Assembly (NCBI RefSeq): GCF_033954835.1
Contig: NZ_CP121471.1
Span: forward strand, 4,706,501 to 4,770,500
Reading direction: 5' to 3'
Source of the DNA: Thiorhodovibrio frisius
GTDB taxonomy: Bacteria; Pseudomonadota; Gammaproteobacteria; Chromatiales; Chromatiaceae
DNA: 64,000 nt
The stretch's first letter is position 1, and each line of letters opens with the position of its first letter. Under the pieces are notes generated by a model that worked only from the letters and a program-made list of their open reading frames with translations, ran no database searches and was not told the origin of the DNA. Below, piece after piece: positions 26,073 to 37,217 of the stretch. The translations under genes and the position numbers were made by a program.

Positions 26073-27682
26073 GGCAACAGACCAAGCTGCTGCGCCTGCA
26101 ACAACAGGTCGCGCGCCAGGGGTGCGGCGACGGCCGAGCCATAGCCGCCCTGCTCCACCAGCACGGCGATAGCCAGGGTCTGCTCGGGCGCGCGCCTGTC
26201 CGCTGGCGCGAAGCCGACAAACCAGCTATGGGGCGCGCCATCGGAGTTCTGCGCCGTGCCGGTTTTGCCAGCAATGGCCAGCCCCGGCATGGCGATGCCG
26301 CGCGCAGTGCCCTCGGTCACCACCCGACGCATCATCTGCTGCAACTGACGCGCCTGCGTCGCCGTCATCAGCCGCGCCAGAGCCTCGGGCTCGTCACTCG
26401 CCACCAGACGCGGCTTGACCGCCAGGCCATCGTTGGCGATAGCGGCGGTGATCAGCGCCAGATGCGCCGGGCTCATCAGCACCCGCCCCTGGCCGATAGA
26501 TGCCTGGGCGAGACCGTATTGGTCGGATTTGGCAATGCGCGGCGCCTCGCCGGTGACCATGGTCAGGCTGCCGTAAGCGCTGCTGTGCAGCGGGATGCGC
26601 TGACCAAAAAGAAAGTTGTTCAGAGTCGCGGCGAAGCGTTCATGCCCAAGCTGCACGCCGAGCTTGGCAAAGAACACATTGCAGGACTCCGCCAGGGCGC
26701 GCGACAAACCCAGGCTGCCATGCCCTTTCCAGGTCAGACCGGCACGGCGGGCGGTGTAGTAGTCGTGATCGCGAATCAGCGGATAGCGCGCCGAGGTGGT
26801 AAAGCCTTGCGCCTCGCAATACAAAGGCCCGGTCTGACCGGCCGCCAGTGCCTCAGCCGCCACCACCAGCTTGAAGGTGGAGCCGGGCGGATAACGGCCC
26901 TGAAGCGCCCGGTTCAGCAGCCGCGCATTAGGATCACCGGGCTTGAACAGAGCGGGGTCCAGGCGATTGGGATCGAAAGCCGGCGCACTGGCGAGCACGC
27001 GCACGGCCCCGTCGCCCGGGCGCAGCATGACTACGGCCCCGGCGCGGCCATCCAGAGCCGCGAAGGCCAGCCGCTGCAAATCGGCATCGAGAGTCAGCAC
27101 CAGATCCTGACCGCGCGGCTCGCGTTGGGTAATGACCTGCTGGCCAAGGTCCCGCCAGGCGCGCAGATCCGCCGGCGTGCTGCCATTCAAGTGCGCGTTG
27201 GCTGAACCCTCCAGCCCCGTGGCGCCAAAGGTGGGGTCCTGATAGCCGATAACATGGGCGAAGACTGGCCCGTAGGGATAGACCCGTCGCACCCGGCCCT
27301 CAGCCTCGTCGCTGTCAGCCAGCACCCGCCCGCGCCGGTCGGCAATGCGCCCGCGCGCAATACGATGGGCCGGATTGAACTGACGCCTGTCGTACGTCTG
27401 CATAAAGGCGATGAAGTCCGGGCGAGTCATGCCCATCAGCTGCCAGCTCGCCTGATAGGCCAGCACGGCACCGAAGGCCACGCCAAGCACCAGAAGCACC
27501 AGCCCCCCACCGACCATGGATTTCGGCTTGGGTAACGCCTTGAGCACAGCTGCGCGGCGCAGATCGAACAGCCGCTTGAGCAGATACAGAAAAGCGAGAA
27601 AAAACAGCCCGTGCAGACCCAGTTGCAAGGTCGGCCAGGCGGGCGAGTCGATCAGGGTGTTGAAGGTGGCGAGCGGATTCAA
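26069..27682 (-). CDS. Class B penicillin-binding protein (PbpA/FtsI-like transpeptidase)
   Basis: 537 aa. Two hydrophobic helices near the N-terminus (about residues 20-38 and 57-77) are unusual; most class B PBPs have one. The transpeptidase domain has the three active-site motifs: PPGSTFK (Ser nucleophile), ESCN (SxN), and KTGTAQN. The N-terminal pedestal is short (RGRIADRRGRVLADS to about residue 190), much shorter than in E. coli PBP2, and closer to actinobacterial PbpA. It cross-links peptidoglycan made by the SEDS partner encoded downstream with a 4-bp overlap. It lies downstream of zapA (125 bp gap). Confidence 0.9.
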   Translation of the reverse strand: MNPLATFNTLIDSPAWPTLQLGLHGLFFLAFLYLLKRLFDLRRAAVLKALPKPKSMVGGGLVLLVLGVAFGAVLAYQASWQLMGMTRPDFIAFMQTYDRRQFNPAHRIARGRIADRRGRVLADSDEAEGRVRRVYPYGPVFAHVIGYQDPTFGATGLEGSANAHLNGSTPADLRAWRDLGQQVITQREPRGQDLVLTLDADLQRLAFAALDGRAGAVVMLRPGDGAVRVLASAPAFDPNRLDPALFKPGDPNARLLNRALQGRYPPGSTFKLVVAAEALAAGQTGPLYCEAQGFTTSARYPLIRDHDYYTARRAGLTWKGHGSLGLSRALAESCNVFFAKLGVQLGHERFAATLNNFLFGQRIPLHSSAYGSLTMVTGEAPRIAKSDQYGLAQASIGQGRVLMSPAHLALITAAIANDGLAVKPRLVASDEPEALARLMTATQARQLQQMMRRVVTEGTARGIAMPGLAIAGKTGTAQNSDGAPHSWFVGFAPADRRAPEQTLAIAVLVEQGGYGSAVAAPLARDLLLQAQQLGLLP

Positions 27683-27807
27683 GGGCCGGCGTCTGAGGAA
27701 CTTGAGCCGTCAGCGCCTGAGCGCGGCAGCATCAGCCACCCCCAGGCAGCGATAAACAATGGCGATAAGATGGCGCGGGGGTTCGACAGGGTAGCGAAGA
27801 TTGGGCG

Positions 27808-28116
27808 TTACGATGAGGACGAACCGGAATCCCCACTGACGGCGTGACTAACGCGCTCTTGCAGACCTTTTAGTCGGCTCGCCGTCTCAGCCTGCACGTC
27901 GCGTTCCTGCATTAGCTCATAGATGAGATTGAGCGCGGCCATGACGGCGATGCGGTCGGCGCCAAGCACGCGGCCGTTTTGACGCACCTGGCGCATGCGT
28001 TCATCAAGGATGCGCGCGGATTCGAGCAGGCCCTGGCGTTCATCGGGTCCGCAGGAAACGCGATAGTCTTTATCCAGAATCTGAACCGTGACCGGGGCGG
28101 GGGTATCCTGGCTCAC
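27808..28116 (-). CDS. zapA: Cell division protein ZapA
   Basis: 102 aa. ZapA cross-bridges FtsZ protofilaments at the Z-ring. VTVQILDKDYRVSCGPDERQGLLESARILDERM is the N-terminal dimer head; the rest is coiled coil (DRIAVMAALNLIYELM). The start is GTG 28116 with GAGAGG upstream. It is downstream of a ZapB-like coiled-coil gene by 29 bp, the usual pairing in gammaproteobacteria. 6S RNA, which follows zapA in enterics, is not found in the 125 bp after it. Confidence 0.94.
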   Translation of the reverse strand: MSQDTPAPVTVQILDKDYRVSCGPDERQGLLESARILDERMRQVRQNGRVLGADRIAVMAALNLIYELMQERDVQAETASRLKGLQERVSHAVSGDSGSSSS

Positions 28117-28145
28117 AGTTGATGCCCTCTCACAATTAATGCCCT

Positions 28146-28355
28146 CTACAGTTGATCTTCGAGCGATTTCAAGCGCTGCACCATGGCCTCGATGCGGCTG
28201 CGGGCCAGCTCGGTTTTTTCGATCAATTCGGCTCTTTCGGTGACCAGGTGTTCCTGGCTCGCGCGCAAGGACGCATTTTCCTCGCGCAGCCGATCACTCA
28301 GAGCGACCAGCTCATCCACCTGCTTTTCAAAAAGATTGAAGTCGAACCCGGACAT
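28146..28355 (-). CDS. ZapB-like small coiled-coil protein (TIGR02449 type)
   Basis: 69 aa, almost entirely a coiled coil (FNLFEKQVDELVALSDRLREENASLRASQEHL) with heptad leucines. This family sits upstream of zapA in many gammaproteobacteria and is thought to assist Z-ring architecture, like ZapB, through ZapA. ATG 28355. The first eight residues (MSGFDFNL) are shared by homologues as I recall them. Confidence 0.82.
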   Translation of the reverse strand: MSGFDFNLFEKQVDELVALSDRLREENASLRASQEHLVTERAELIEKTELARSRIEAMVQRLKSLEDQL

Positions 28356-28706
28356 CGCGCGAGCTTCTTTTTTACCTATTAACGCTTTGCAATATAGAAG
28401 TCGCGAGCCAATCGGTCAATCTGAACTGCAACCGGATGCCTCGCAAGGACACAGACTTGCGGCAACTTTGTAGAAAAAACTCGCGCACCGCAAGCCTTTT
28501 GTCACCTCCGCAAAACCCCATTGAAGGGGCCGAGCGCAAGCGGCGTGCTATTATCCCAGATTACCCGAGCACATGCTCCCTGGCAGCCGGTGAGCTCCCC
28601 AGGCGCCTGTCACTGCCTGCCACAGGCTCGTGGCCCCGGCCATCCCAGAGCGACAGGAAACCCCTGCTCGCAAACCCGCGCACCAACCTTCAAACATCCT
28701 GTTGCC
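28356..28706. other. Divergent zapB-like/ygfB region, no gene recognised
   Basis: 350 bp upstream of both genes; it should hold both promoters. The frame of ygfB stays open upstream to 28521, but that extension is Pro/His/Arg-rich with no family similarity, so I treat it as untranslated leader. No stable long hairpin or riboswitch pattern seen. Confidence 0.5.
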
Positions 28707-29273
28707 ATGTCCGCCGAACAACCCCTCTCCGCCACCACCCTGGCCGACTTTTCCGCACTTGCGCATCTGAGCGACTTAAGCGATCTTGCTTTAACCCCCA
28801 GTGAGGCGCACGGCATATACTGCGGCCTGCTGTGCAGCGGCAAGCGCGACTGCCTGGCGCGCTGGCTCGATGAAATTCTGCCCAAAACCCCCACCTCGGA
28901 TCACGACAGCGCGAACTGCCGCGCCGCCCTGACCCAGGTCGCGGAGCAGACCCTGGCGGCCATCCAAGGCCCTGAAGGCGCTTTCACCCCGCTGCTGCCG
29001 GAGCCTGAGGCGCCCCTGGCCGCGCGTGCCGAGGCGGTGAGCGACTGGAGCCGGGGGTTTCTCTACGGACTGGGCCTGAACGGCTGCGACCCCAACAGCT
29101 TCAGCGAGATCACGCGCGATGCGCTCGGGGATCTGACCGAAATCACGCACATGGACGTCAACGAACTTGACGACAGCGAGGACAACGAGCAATCCCTGGC
29201 CGAGGTGACCGAATTCCTCTGGGTTGTCGCCATGCTGGTGTACGAGGAACAAGCACAGGCCCAGGCGCGCTGA
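28707..29273 (+). CDS. ygfB: UPF0149 (YgfB) family protein
   Basis: 188 aa all-helical cytosolic protein. Family segments: LTPSEAHGIYCGLLCSG near the N-terminus, WSRGFLYGLGLNGCD in the middle, and a C-terminal EVTEFLWVVAMLVYEE. In Pseudomonas aeruginosa YgfB restrains the alpA pathway; elsewhere the role is unclear. It begins the conserved ygfB-pepP-ubiH-ubiI gene order. ATG 28707 fits the family N-terminus; the Shine-Dalgarno is poor. A repeat separates it from pepP. Confidence 0.88.
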   Translation: MSAEQPLSATTLADFSALAHLSDLSDLALTPSEAHGIYCGLLCSGKRDCLARWLDEILPKTPTSDHDSANCRAALTQVAEQTLAAIQGPEGAFTPLLPEPEAPLAARAEAVSDWSRGFLYGLGLNGCDPNSFSEITRDALGDLTEITHMDVNELDDSEDNEQSLAEVTEFLWVVAMLVYEEQAQAQAR

Positions 29274-29334
29274 AACGGATCACACCAGCGAAGCGCGATC
29301 AGACCGCATATACCAACCGCATACGGGTTGTCGG

Positions 29335-29369
29335 TTTTGGGCCGAACTCTAAAAAGGGTTTCGGTATAG
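29335..29369 (+). repeat. Dispersed intergenic repeat, family 1, copy e (short)
   Basis: TTTTGGG-CCGAACTCTAAAAAGGGTTTCGG-TATAG between ygfB and pepP. Only the hairpin half of the family is present, matching copies b, c and d. Confidence 0.65.
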
Positions 29370-29473
29370 CAGCTGGCATGGCGTGAAACATTCGATTGAT
29401 CCGCCGTGGTGTTGAAAACCTTGGGGCGTTATCGTGAAACATCTGCTGTAACCTTATGGGGGTGATCGGGAAC

Positions 29474-30832
29474 ATGAGCATCAGCCAGGACGAACACCGC
29501 CAGCGCCGGGATGCCTTACTCGAGGCCATTGGACCCGATGCGGCGCTTATCATCCCCGCCGCCAGCGAGGTGACGCGCAATCGCGACACCCAGTATCCCT
29601 TCCGCCAGAGCAGCGACTTCCTGTGGCTGACCGGCTTTCCCGAGCCCGAAGCCATTGCCGTACTGGCGCCCGAGCACAAAGACGGCGACTATGTGCTCTT
29701 CGTGCGCCCGAAAGACCCCGAGCGCGAGACCTGGGATGGCCGACGCTTCGGTCCCGAGGGTGCAGTGAAAGACTTTTGCGCTAAAGCCGCCCATCCGCTC
29801 GCTGAGATCGACAAGAAACTGCCCAAGCTGCTGGCCTCGCGCCGACAGCTGTACTATCCCCTCGGCCAGGATGATGCCTTCGACCTGCGCGTGATGCGCT
29901 GGCTGAGAACCCTGCGCGGGCAGGCGCGCAAAGGCGTCACCGCGCCAGTGGAGCTGGTCGACAGCGGTGAGCTACTGCACGAGGCGCGCCTGCGCAAGAG
30001 CGAGTCAGAACTGTCAATGATGCGCAAGGCGGCGCGGATATCGGCCGGTGCGCATCTTGCGCTGATGACCCATTGCCGCCCCGGCATGAGCGAACAGCAG
30101 CTCGAAGCGCTGTTCTTGCACCGCTGCGCCGAACAGGGCGCGCGCGAGCAGGCTTATCCGCCCATCGTCGCCGGCGGCGAGAATGCCTGCATCCTGCACT
30201 ATGTCGAGAACAGCGCGCGCCTGCGCGACGGCGATCTGGTGCTGATCGACGCCGGCTGCGAGTGGCAGGGCTATGCCTCGGACATCACCCGCACCTTCCC
30301 GGTCAATGGCCACTTCAGCCCGGCCCAGCGTGAACTCTACAACCTGGTGCTGGAGGCCCAGCAAGCCGCCATTGACAAAGCACGCCCCGGCCAGGCATGG
30401 AGTGCCATGCACAAGGCCGCGCTGCAAGTGCTGACCAAGGGACTGGTGCGACTTGGGCTGCTTGACAAGAAGGGGCAGAAAGTCCGAAAACTCATCAAGA
30501 AGGAGAAGTTCAAGCCCTTCTACATGCACCGCACCGGCCATTGGCTGGGGCTTGATGTGCATGATGTCGGCGATTATAAACGCGACGGGAGTTGGCGCAC
30601 ACTCGAGCCTGGCATGACGCTCACCATTGAGCCGGGGCTTTATGTGGCGCCCGCTGCCGAGGTGCCTAAGGCGTACCGTGGCATTGGCATCCGCATTGAA
30701 GACGACATCCTGATTACCGACTCGGGCGCCGAGATCCTGTCGCGGGACGCGCCCAAAGACCCCGATGAGATCGAGCGCCTGATGGCCGAGCTCCCGATCA
30801 CCAAAAACGGGGCGCACGACATAACCGCCTAA
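29474..30832 (+). CDS. pepP: Xaa-Pro aminopeptidase
   Basis: 452 aa M24 metallopeptidase that releases N-terminal residues ahead of proline. All five dimetal ligands are visible: Asp and Asp in IDAGCEWQGYASDITRTFPV, His in HRTGHWLGLDVHDVGD, Glu in TIEPGLYV, and Glu in GIGIRIEDDILIT. The N-terminal domain (EVTRNRDTQYPFRQSSDFLWLTGF) matches PepP. ATG 29474 is preferred over 29456 on alignment with the E. coli N-terminus. ubiH follows 12 bp after the stop. Confidence 0.95.
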   Translation: MSISQDEHRQRRDALLEAIGPDAALIIPAASEVTRNRDTQYPFRQSSDFLWLTGFPEPEAIAVLAPEHKDGDYVLFVRPKDPERETWDGRRFGPEGAVKDFCAKAAHPLAEIDKKLPKLLASRRQLYYPLGQDDAFDLRVMRWLRTLRGQARKGVTAPVELVDSGELLHEARLRKSESELSMMRKAARISAGAHLALMTHCRPGMSEQQLEALFLHRCAEQGAREQAYPPIVAGGENACILHYVENSARLRDGDLVLIDAGCEWQGYASDITRTFPVNGHFSPAQRELYNLVLEAQQAAIDKARPGQAWSAMHKAALQVLTKGLVRLGLLDKKGQKVRKLIKKEKFKPFYMHRTGHWLGLDVHDVGDYKRDGSWRTLEPGMTLTIEPGLYVAPAAEVPKAYRGIGIRIEDDILITDSGAEILSRDAPKDPDEIERLMAELPITKNGAHDITA

Positions 30833-30844
30833 CCGGAGAACAGC

Positions 30845-32170
30845 ATGACGCACAGCTACGATCTCGCCATCGTCGGCGGCGGCCTGGTCGGCGGCAGCCT
30901 GGCCTGCGCCCTGCGCGACACCGGGCTGCGCATTGCCATTATCGAGAAAGCGCCTGGGCCGGCCAACCCCGGACAATCCAGCCCAGGGCAATCTGGCCAC
31001 CAGCAACCCAAATCAGGGCAATCAAGCTACGACGAGCGCGTGATTGCCCTGTCGCTTGGCAGCCGGCGCATTTTTTCTGGCATGGGCCTATGGCCCGCAA
31101 TCGCGCCCGAGGCCGAAGCCATCCGGCAAGTTCACATCTCTGATCGCGGCCATGCCGGCCTTGCCCACCTGAGCGCGACCGATGAAGGCGTGGACTCCCT
31201 GGGTGAGGTGGTCCCGGCACGCGCCATGGGCGCAGCCATCGAGCAAGCGCTCGCCGACAGCCCGAATGTGGACTGGCTGCGCCCCGGGCAGGTGGTCTCC
31301 CTCAGCCTGAGCGGTGAGCAAGCGCGGCTCGAGGTGATGCTGCCAGATGGACATCGCAGCCTCGCCGCCAACCTGGTGGTGGCGGCAGATGGCGGCGACT
31401 CCCGCCTGCGCCAGCGCCTGGGCATCCCGCTGAAGGATCTCGACTACGGCCAGCATGCCATCATCTCGACGGTGACGCCCGAGGGGACCGACGCAGCACC
31501 TGGCACCGCCTTTGAGCGCTTCACCAGTTCCGGCCCGCTGGCCATGCTACCGATGACAAGGGGCCGCTACTCGGTGGTCTTAACCGCACTGGACAGAGAA
31601 GTCCCGGCCATCATGGGGCTGGACGACCAGGCCTTTCTCGCGCGCTTGCAGCAGCGCTTTGGCCAGCGACTCGGGCCACTGACACAGCCCGCGCGACGCG
31701 TCGCCTACCCGCTGCGGCTGCGTCTGGCGGGTCAACTCACCCGGGCGCGCTTTGCGCTGCTCGGCAACGCCGCCCACAGCCTGCACCCGGTCGCTGGCCA
31801 GGGCTTCAACCTCGGCCTGCGCGATGTCGCCGAGCTAACAGATTTGCTCGTCGAGGCACAGAGCACCGCCGCTGATCTGGGCGGACCAACGCTGCTCAAT
31901 GCCTACCAGCGCCGCCGCCGGGCGGATCATCTGGCCACCGCCGGGCTGACCGATGGCCTGGTGCGCCTGTTTGGCCTCCCCTGTCCCGGCGCGCAACTCG
32001 GGCGCAACCTGGGGCTGGTCGGGCTGGATCTCCTGCCGCCGCTGCGTCATCGGCTCGCGCGGCGCTTCATGGGGCTCGAAGGGCGCCTGCCGCGACTGGC
32101 GCGCGGGCTGCCACCAATCTCCCCCGCCTTTGCCCGCTGGGCCGAACAGTCTTCGGGAGGGCCGGCATGA
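30845..32170 (+). CDS. ubiH: 2-octaprenyl-6-methoxyphenol hydroxylase (UbiH)
   Basis: 441 aa flavoprotein monooxygenase of ubiquinone synthesis; uses O2 to hydroxylate the ring at C1. FAD fingerprint AIVGGGLVGGSLACAL at the N-terminus, second motif VAADGGDSRLRQRLGI, third HPVAGQGFNLGLRDVAEL. A 20-residue insert after the first strand (PGPANPGQSSPGQSGHQQ) is low-complexity. GGAG lies just before the ATG. Its stop overlaps the next gene by 4 bp. UbiH versus UbiI/UbiF is assigned by gene order (pepP-ubiH-ubiI). Confidence 0.9.
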   Translation: MTHSYDLAIVGGGLVGGSLACALRDTGLRIAIIEKAPGPANPGQSSPGQSGHQQPKSGQSSYDERVIALSLGSRRIFSGMGLWPAIAPEAEAIRQVHISDRGHAGLAHLSATDEGVDSLGEVVPARAMGAAIEQALADSPNVDWLRPGQVVSLSLSGEQARLEVMLPDGHRSLAANLVVAADGGDSRLRQRLGIPLKDLDYGQHAIISTVTPEGTDAAPGTAFERFTSSGPLAMLPMTRGRYSVVLTALDREVPAIMGLDDQAFLARLQQRFGQRLGPLTQPARRVAYPLRLRLAGQLTRARFALLGNAAHSLHPVAGQGFNLGLRDVAELTDLLVEAQSTAADLGGPTLLNAYQRRRRADHLATAGLTDGLVRLFGLPCPGAQLGRNLGLVGLDLLPPLRHRLARRFMGLEGRLPRLARGLPPISPAFARWAEQSSGGPA

Positions 32171-33513
32171 GCACCAAATCCAACCCGCAGACCGGGAAAC
32201 CGCGCACCGGCAATCATTCCCGCTCAAGCTCCGCCAAAAAACGTCCTCAGACCAAGGCCACCGCGAGGCGCCCCACCCAGAAAATCCGTAACAGCCCCGA
32301 GCATTTCGATCTGGCCATCGTCGGCGGCGGCATGGTGGGCGCTGCCCTGGCCTGTGCCTGCTGCCCTCTCGGCCTGCGTATCGCCATCATCGACGCTCAA
32401 CCGCCGCAGCGCAACTGGCCCATTGGTAGCATCGACCTGCGCGTCTCAGCCCTGAGCCGCGCGAGCGAGCGTCTGCTGCGCCGCCTCGGCGCCTGGCCAC
32501 GCATGCTCGAACTCGGCGTCAGCCCCTATCGGGAGATGATCGTCTGGCAAGCGCCAGAGACGGGTCTCGGTCAGGGCGAACTGCATTTCGACAGCGCCGA
32601 GCTGGGCGAGCCGGATCTGGGTCACATCGTCGAGAACCGCGTCACCCGCCTGGCGCTCTGGGAACAGCTCGAACCGGCCGAGAATGTCAGCCTGCTGTGC
32701 CCGGCCACCCTGGATGCGCTCGAGATGAACACCAGTGGCGCACAGCTGCGCCTTGGCGATGGCCAGAGCCTGACAGCCAAGCTGCTGGTCGGCGCCGACG
32801 GGCGCGACTCGCGCGTGCGCGCCGCGCTCGGCATCGGCAGCGAGACCCTGCTCTATGACCAGCAGGCCATAGTCGCCACGGTGGAGCCGGGACACTGGCA
32901 TCGCGAGACCGCCTGGCAGCGCTTTCTACCAACCGGTCCCTTGGCCTTTCTGCCACTGGCCGACGGGCGCTGCTCCATCGTCTGGTCAGCAGAACAAGGG
33001 CGCGCCGAGGAACTCCTGGCATTCGACGATGCCGCCTTCGCTGCCGAACTGGAGCAGGCCTTTGACCGGCGTCTGGGACCAATCCGCGCAGTGGGTCCGC
33101 GCGCGGCCTTCGGGCTGCGCCGCGCGCACGCCATGCGCTATGTCGCCGAACACGCGGCCCTGATCGGCGATGCCGCCCATGCCATTCACCCACTCGCCGG
33201 GCAAGGGGTGAATCTCGGCTTTCTCGATATCGCCGCCCTTTACGATGCCCTGGCCCATGCCAGCAGCCGTGGCCGCGACATCGCCAGCCCCGCCATCCTG
33301 CGCCGCTACGAGCGTGCGCGTCGGGCGGAAAATCAACAAATGCTGCTTGCCATGGATGCCATCAAACGACTGTTCAGCAACGACAACCCACTACTCACCG
33401 CCGGCCGTGGCCTGGGCCTGAGCGCCGTCGACCAACTGCGGCCGCTAAAGCTCGGCTTCATGCGCGAAGCCATGGGGCTCAGCGACCGCCTGCCATCGCT
33501 AGCGCGTCCCTGA
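32167..33513 (+). CDS. ubiI: UbiI/VisC-family ubiquinone hydroxylase
   Basis: 448 aa FAD monooxygenase, paralogous to UbiH, that hydroxylates C5 in aerobic ubiquinone synthesis. FAD motif LAIVGGGMVGAALACAC, VGADGRDSRVRAALGI, and HPLAGQGVNLGFLDIAALYDAL. The first 45 residues form a Lys/Arg/Ser/Thr-rich leader (MSTKSNPQTGKPRTG...) not found in UbiI of enterics; since ATG overlaps the ubiH stop (ATGA), the leader is probably translated. The next in-frame ATG falls inside the FAD motif. It could alternatively be UbiF or a broader-specificity UbiL/M-type enzyme. Confidence 0.85.
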   Translation: MSTKSNPQTGKPRTGNHSRSSSAKKRPQTKATARRPTQKIRNSPEHFDLAIVGGGMVGAALACACCPLGLRIAIIDAQPPQRNWPIGSIDLRVSALSRASERLLRRLGAWPRMLELGVSPYREMIVWQAPETGLGQGELHFDSAELGEPDLGHIVENRVTRLALWEQLEPAENVSLLCPATLDALEMNTSGAQLRLGDGQSLTAKLLVGADGRDSRVRAALGIGSETLLYDQQAIVATVEPGHWHRETAWQRFLPTGPLAFLPLADGRCSIVWSAEQGRAEELLAFDDAAFAAELEQAFDRRLGPIRAVGPRAAFGLRRAHAMRYVAEHAALIGDAAHAIHPLAGQGVNLGFLDIAALYDALAHASSRGRDIASPAILRRYERARRAENQQMLLAMDAIKRLFSNDNPLLTAGRGLGLSAVDQLRPLKLGFMREAMGLSDRLPSLARP

Positions 33514-33721
33514 GCCGATGCGGCCAGCGGGCCGAAGCCAAGCCAGCACCCGGCCTTTCAGGATGCCCGACTGGCGATCAAGGCGATTTTTTCGGTGCGC
33601 TCGGCATGGGCTTTGGTTACCCTATCTCGCCAAGCCGACTCGTCCAAACCCCAATCAGCCAGCCCCCATTACTCCAAGCCCCAAAACCCATCCCCCAAAC
33701 CACATCCCCGGGAGACTTCCG

Positions 33722-34975
33722 ATGCCCGCGAAGAATGCTTTCTACGCCCAATCTGGCGGCGTCACCGCCGTGATCAACGCCTCCGCCTGCGGGGTAATCG
33801 AAACCGCGCGCCAGCACAAGGACAAAATCGCCAATGTCTATGCCGGGCGCAACGGCATCATCGGCGCCCTGACCGAGGATCTAATCGACACCAGTCAGGA
33901 GAGCGACGATGACATCGCCGCGCTGCGCTATACCCCAGCCGGCGCCTTCGGCTCCTGCCGCTATAAGCTGAAAAGCCTGGAGGCCAACAGGCGCGAGTAC
34001 GAGCGCCTGATCGAAGTCTTCAAGGCACATAACATCGGTTACTTTTTCTACAACGGCGGGGGCGACTCGGCTGACACCTGCTACAAGGTCAGCCAACTGT
34101 CCGAGACCCTGGGCTATCCGGTGCAGGCCATTCATGTCCCCAAGACAGTGGATAACGACCTGCCGATCACCGACAACTGCCCCGGTTTTGGCTCGGTGGC
34201 CAAATACATCGCCACCTCAGCGCTTGAGGCATCGTTCGACGTGCGCTCCATGGCCAAGACCTCGACCAAGCTCTTTGTGCTTGAGGTCATGGGCCGCCAT
34301 GCCGGCTGGATCGCCGCCGCCGGTGGCCTGATTGATGATCACGGCATCCCGGTACTGGTGCTCTTCCCAGAGATCGAATTCGATCAGGATCGCTTCATGG
34401 CCAAGGTCAAGGCGATGGTCGAACAGCATGGCTACTGCACCGTGGTCGTCTCCGAGGGCTGCCATTGGCCAGACGGCCGCTTTCTAGCCGAACAGGGCAC
34501 CAAGGACGCCTTTGGCCATGCCCAGCTCGGCGGCGCCGCGCCCGTAGTGGCAAACATGGTCAAGGAGGCACTCGGCTACAAGTTCCACTGGGCAGTGGCG
34601 GATTATCTGCAACGCGCCGCGCGCCATCTGGCCTCCAAGACCGATGTCGAGCAGGCCTATGCCACCGGTAAGGCGGGCGTGGAGTTCGCGCTGGCCGGGC
34701 ACAACGCAATCATGCCGACCATCAAGCGGGTCAGCAGCGACCCTTACCGCTGGGAAGTGGGCGAGGCACCGCTATCGGAGGTGGCCAATGTGGAAAAATT
34801 CATGCCCCGGGAATTTATCACCGAGGATGGCTTCGGCATCACCGCCGCCTGCAAGGAGTATCTGCTGCCCTTGATTCAGGGCGAGGATTATCCGCCGTTC
34901 ACCAACGGGCTGCCGCGTTTCGTCACGCTTAAAAACGCAGCGGTTGAGAAAAAACTCGCGGCTTTTGAGCTCTGA
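33722..34975 (+). CDS. pfp: Pyrophosphate-dependent 6-phosphofructokinase
   Basis: 417 aa. Catalyses fructose 6-phosphate + PPi to fructose 1,6-bisphosphate + Pi, reversibly. PPi use rather than ATP is shown by Asp115 in GGGDS (112-116), where ATP enzymes have Gly (GGDGS), and by Lys141 in PKTVDND (140-146), where ATP enzymes have Gly. MGRHAGW (190-196) binds the sugar phosphate. ATG 33722 has GGGAG 8 nt upstream; the frame is open to 33518 but that part is not family-like. It lies 185 bp ahead of hppA on the same strand. In some autotrophic and methanotrophic gammaproteobacteria this enzyme also handles sedoheptulose phosphates and replaces bisphosphatases. Confidence 0.93.
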   Translation: MPAKNAFYAQSGGVTAVINASACGVIETARQHKDKIANVYAGRNGIIGALTEDLIDTSQESDDDIAALRYTPAGAFGSCRYKLKSLEANRREYERLIEVFKAHNIGYFFYNGGGDSADTCYKVSQLSETLGYPVQAIHVPKTVDNDLPITDNCPGFGSVAKYIATSALEASFDVRSMAKTSTKLFVLEVMGRHAGWIAAAGGLIDDHGIPVLVLFPEIEFDQDRFMAKVKAMVEQHGYCTVVVSEGCHWPDGRFLAEQGTKDAFGHAQLGGAAPVVANMVKEALGYKFHWAVADYLQRAARHLASKTDVEQAYATGKAGVEFALAGHNAIMPTIKRVSSDPYRWEVGEAPLSEVANVEKFMPREFITEDGFGITAACKEYLLPLIQGEDYPPFTNGLPRFVTLKNAAVEKKLAAFEL

Positions 34976-35000
34976 GCAAAGGCTGCCAACGACTTGCGCC

Positions 35001-35057
35001 AGTCGCGGACCTGCTCCCGCGACTAGCGTCTGGCGGTCGGGCCTCACCAAGCCCGAC
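35001..35057 (+). promoter_or_regulatory. Two consecutive hairpins between pfp and hppA
   Basis: AGTCGCGG/CCGCGACT (35001-35008 with 35017-35024) and GTCGGGC/GCCCGAC (35036-35042 with 35051-35057), both perfect. Neither is followed by a U tract. They may set the pfp:hppA transcript ratio or protect an mRNA end. Confidence 0.45.
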
Positions 35058-35160
35058 TGCGGACTTCCTTGCCGTCATCGCGCAAAACTTAATCCATGCT
35101 GTGCCGCGCCCTGACGGTTATCCAAGCCCCACTAACCCGATTTAGGAGCGAACTTAAACC

Positions 35161-37164
<2,004 letters not shown>

Positions 37165-37180
37165 TCGGGGCGCTCTAGCC

Positions 37181-37217
37181 AGTCCTGGCATGCCACAATA
37201 TGTTGCATGCCAGGACT
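37181..37217 (+). terminator. Perfect 13-bp stem-loop after hppA
   Basis: AGTCCTGGCATGC at 37181-37193 pairs perfectly with GCATGCCAGGACT at 37205-37217 around an 11-nt loop, 17 nt after the stop codon. The U content after it is modest (TCTAAAT), so termination or 3'-end protection are both possible. The arms contain the palindrome GCATGC. Confidence 0.6.

Noticed and set aside
27683-27807. 6S RNA gene expected next to zapA
   Set aside because: Only 125 bp are available and no long self-complementary ends are seen.
28521-28706. N-terminal extension of YgfB
   Set aside because: The 62 extra residues are Pro/His/Arg-rich without family similarity; the family start is at 28707.
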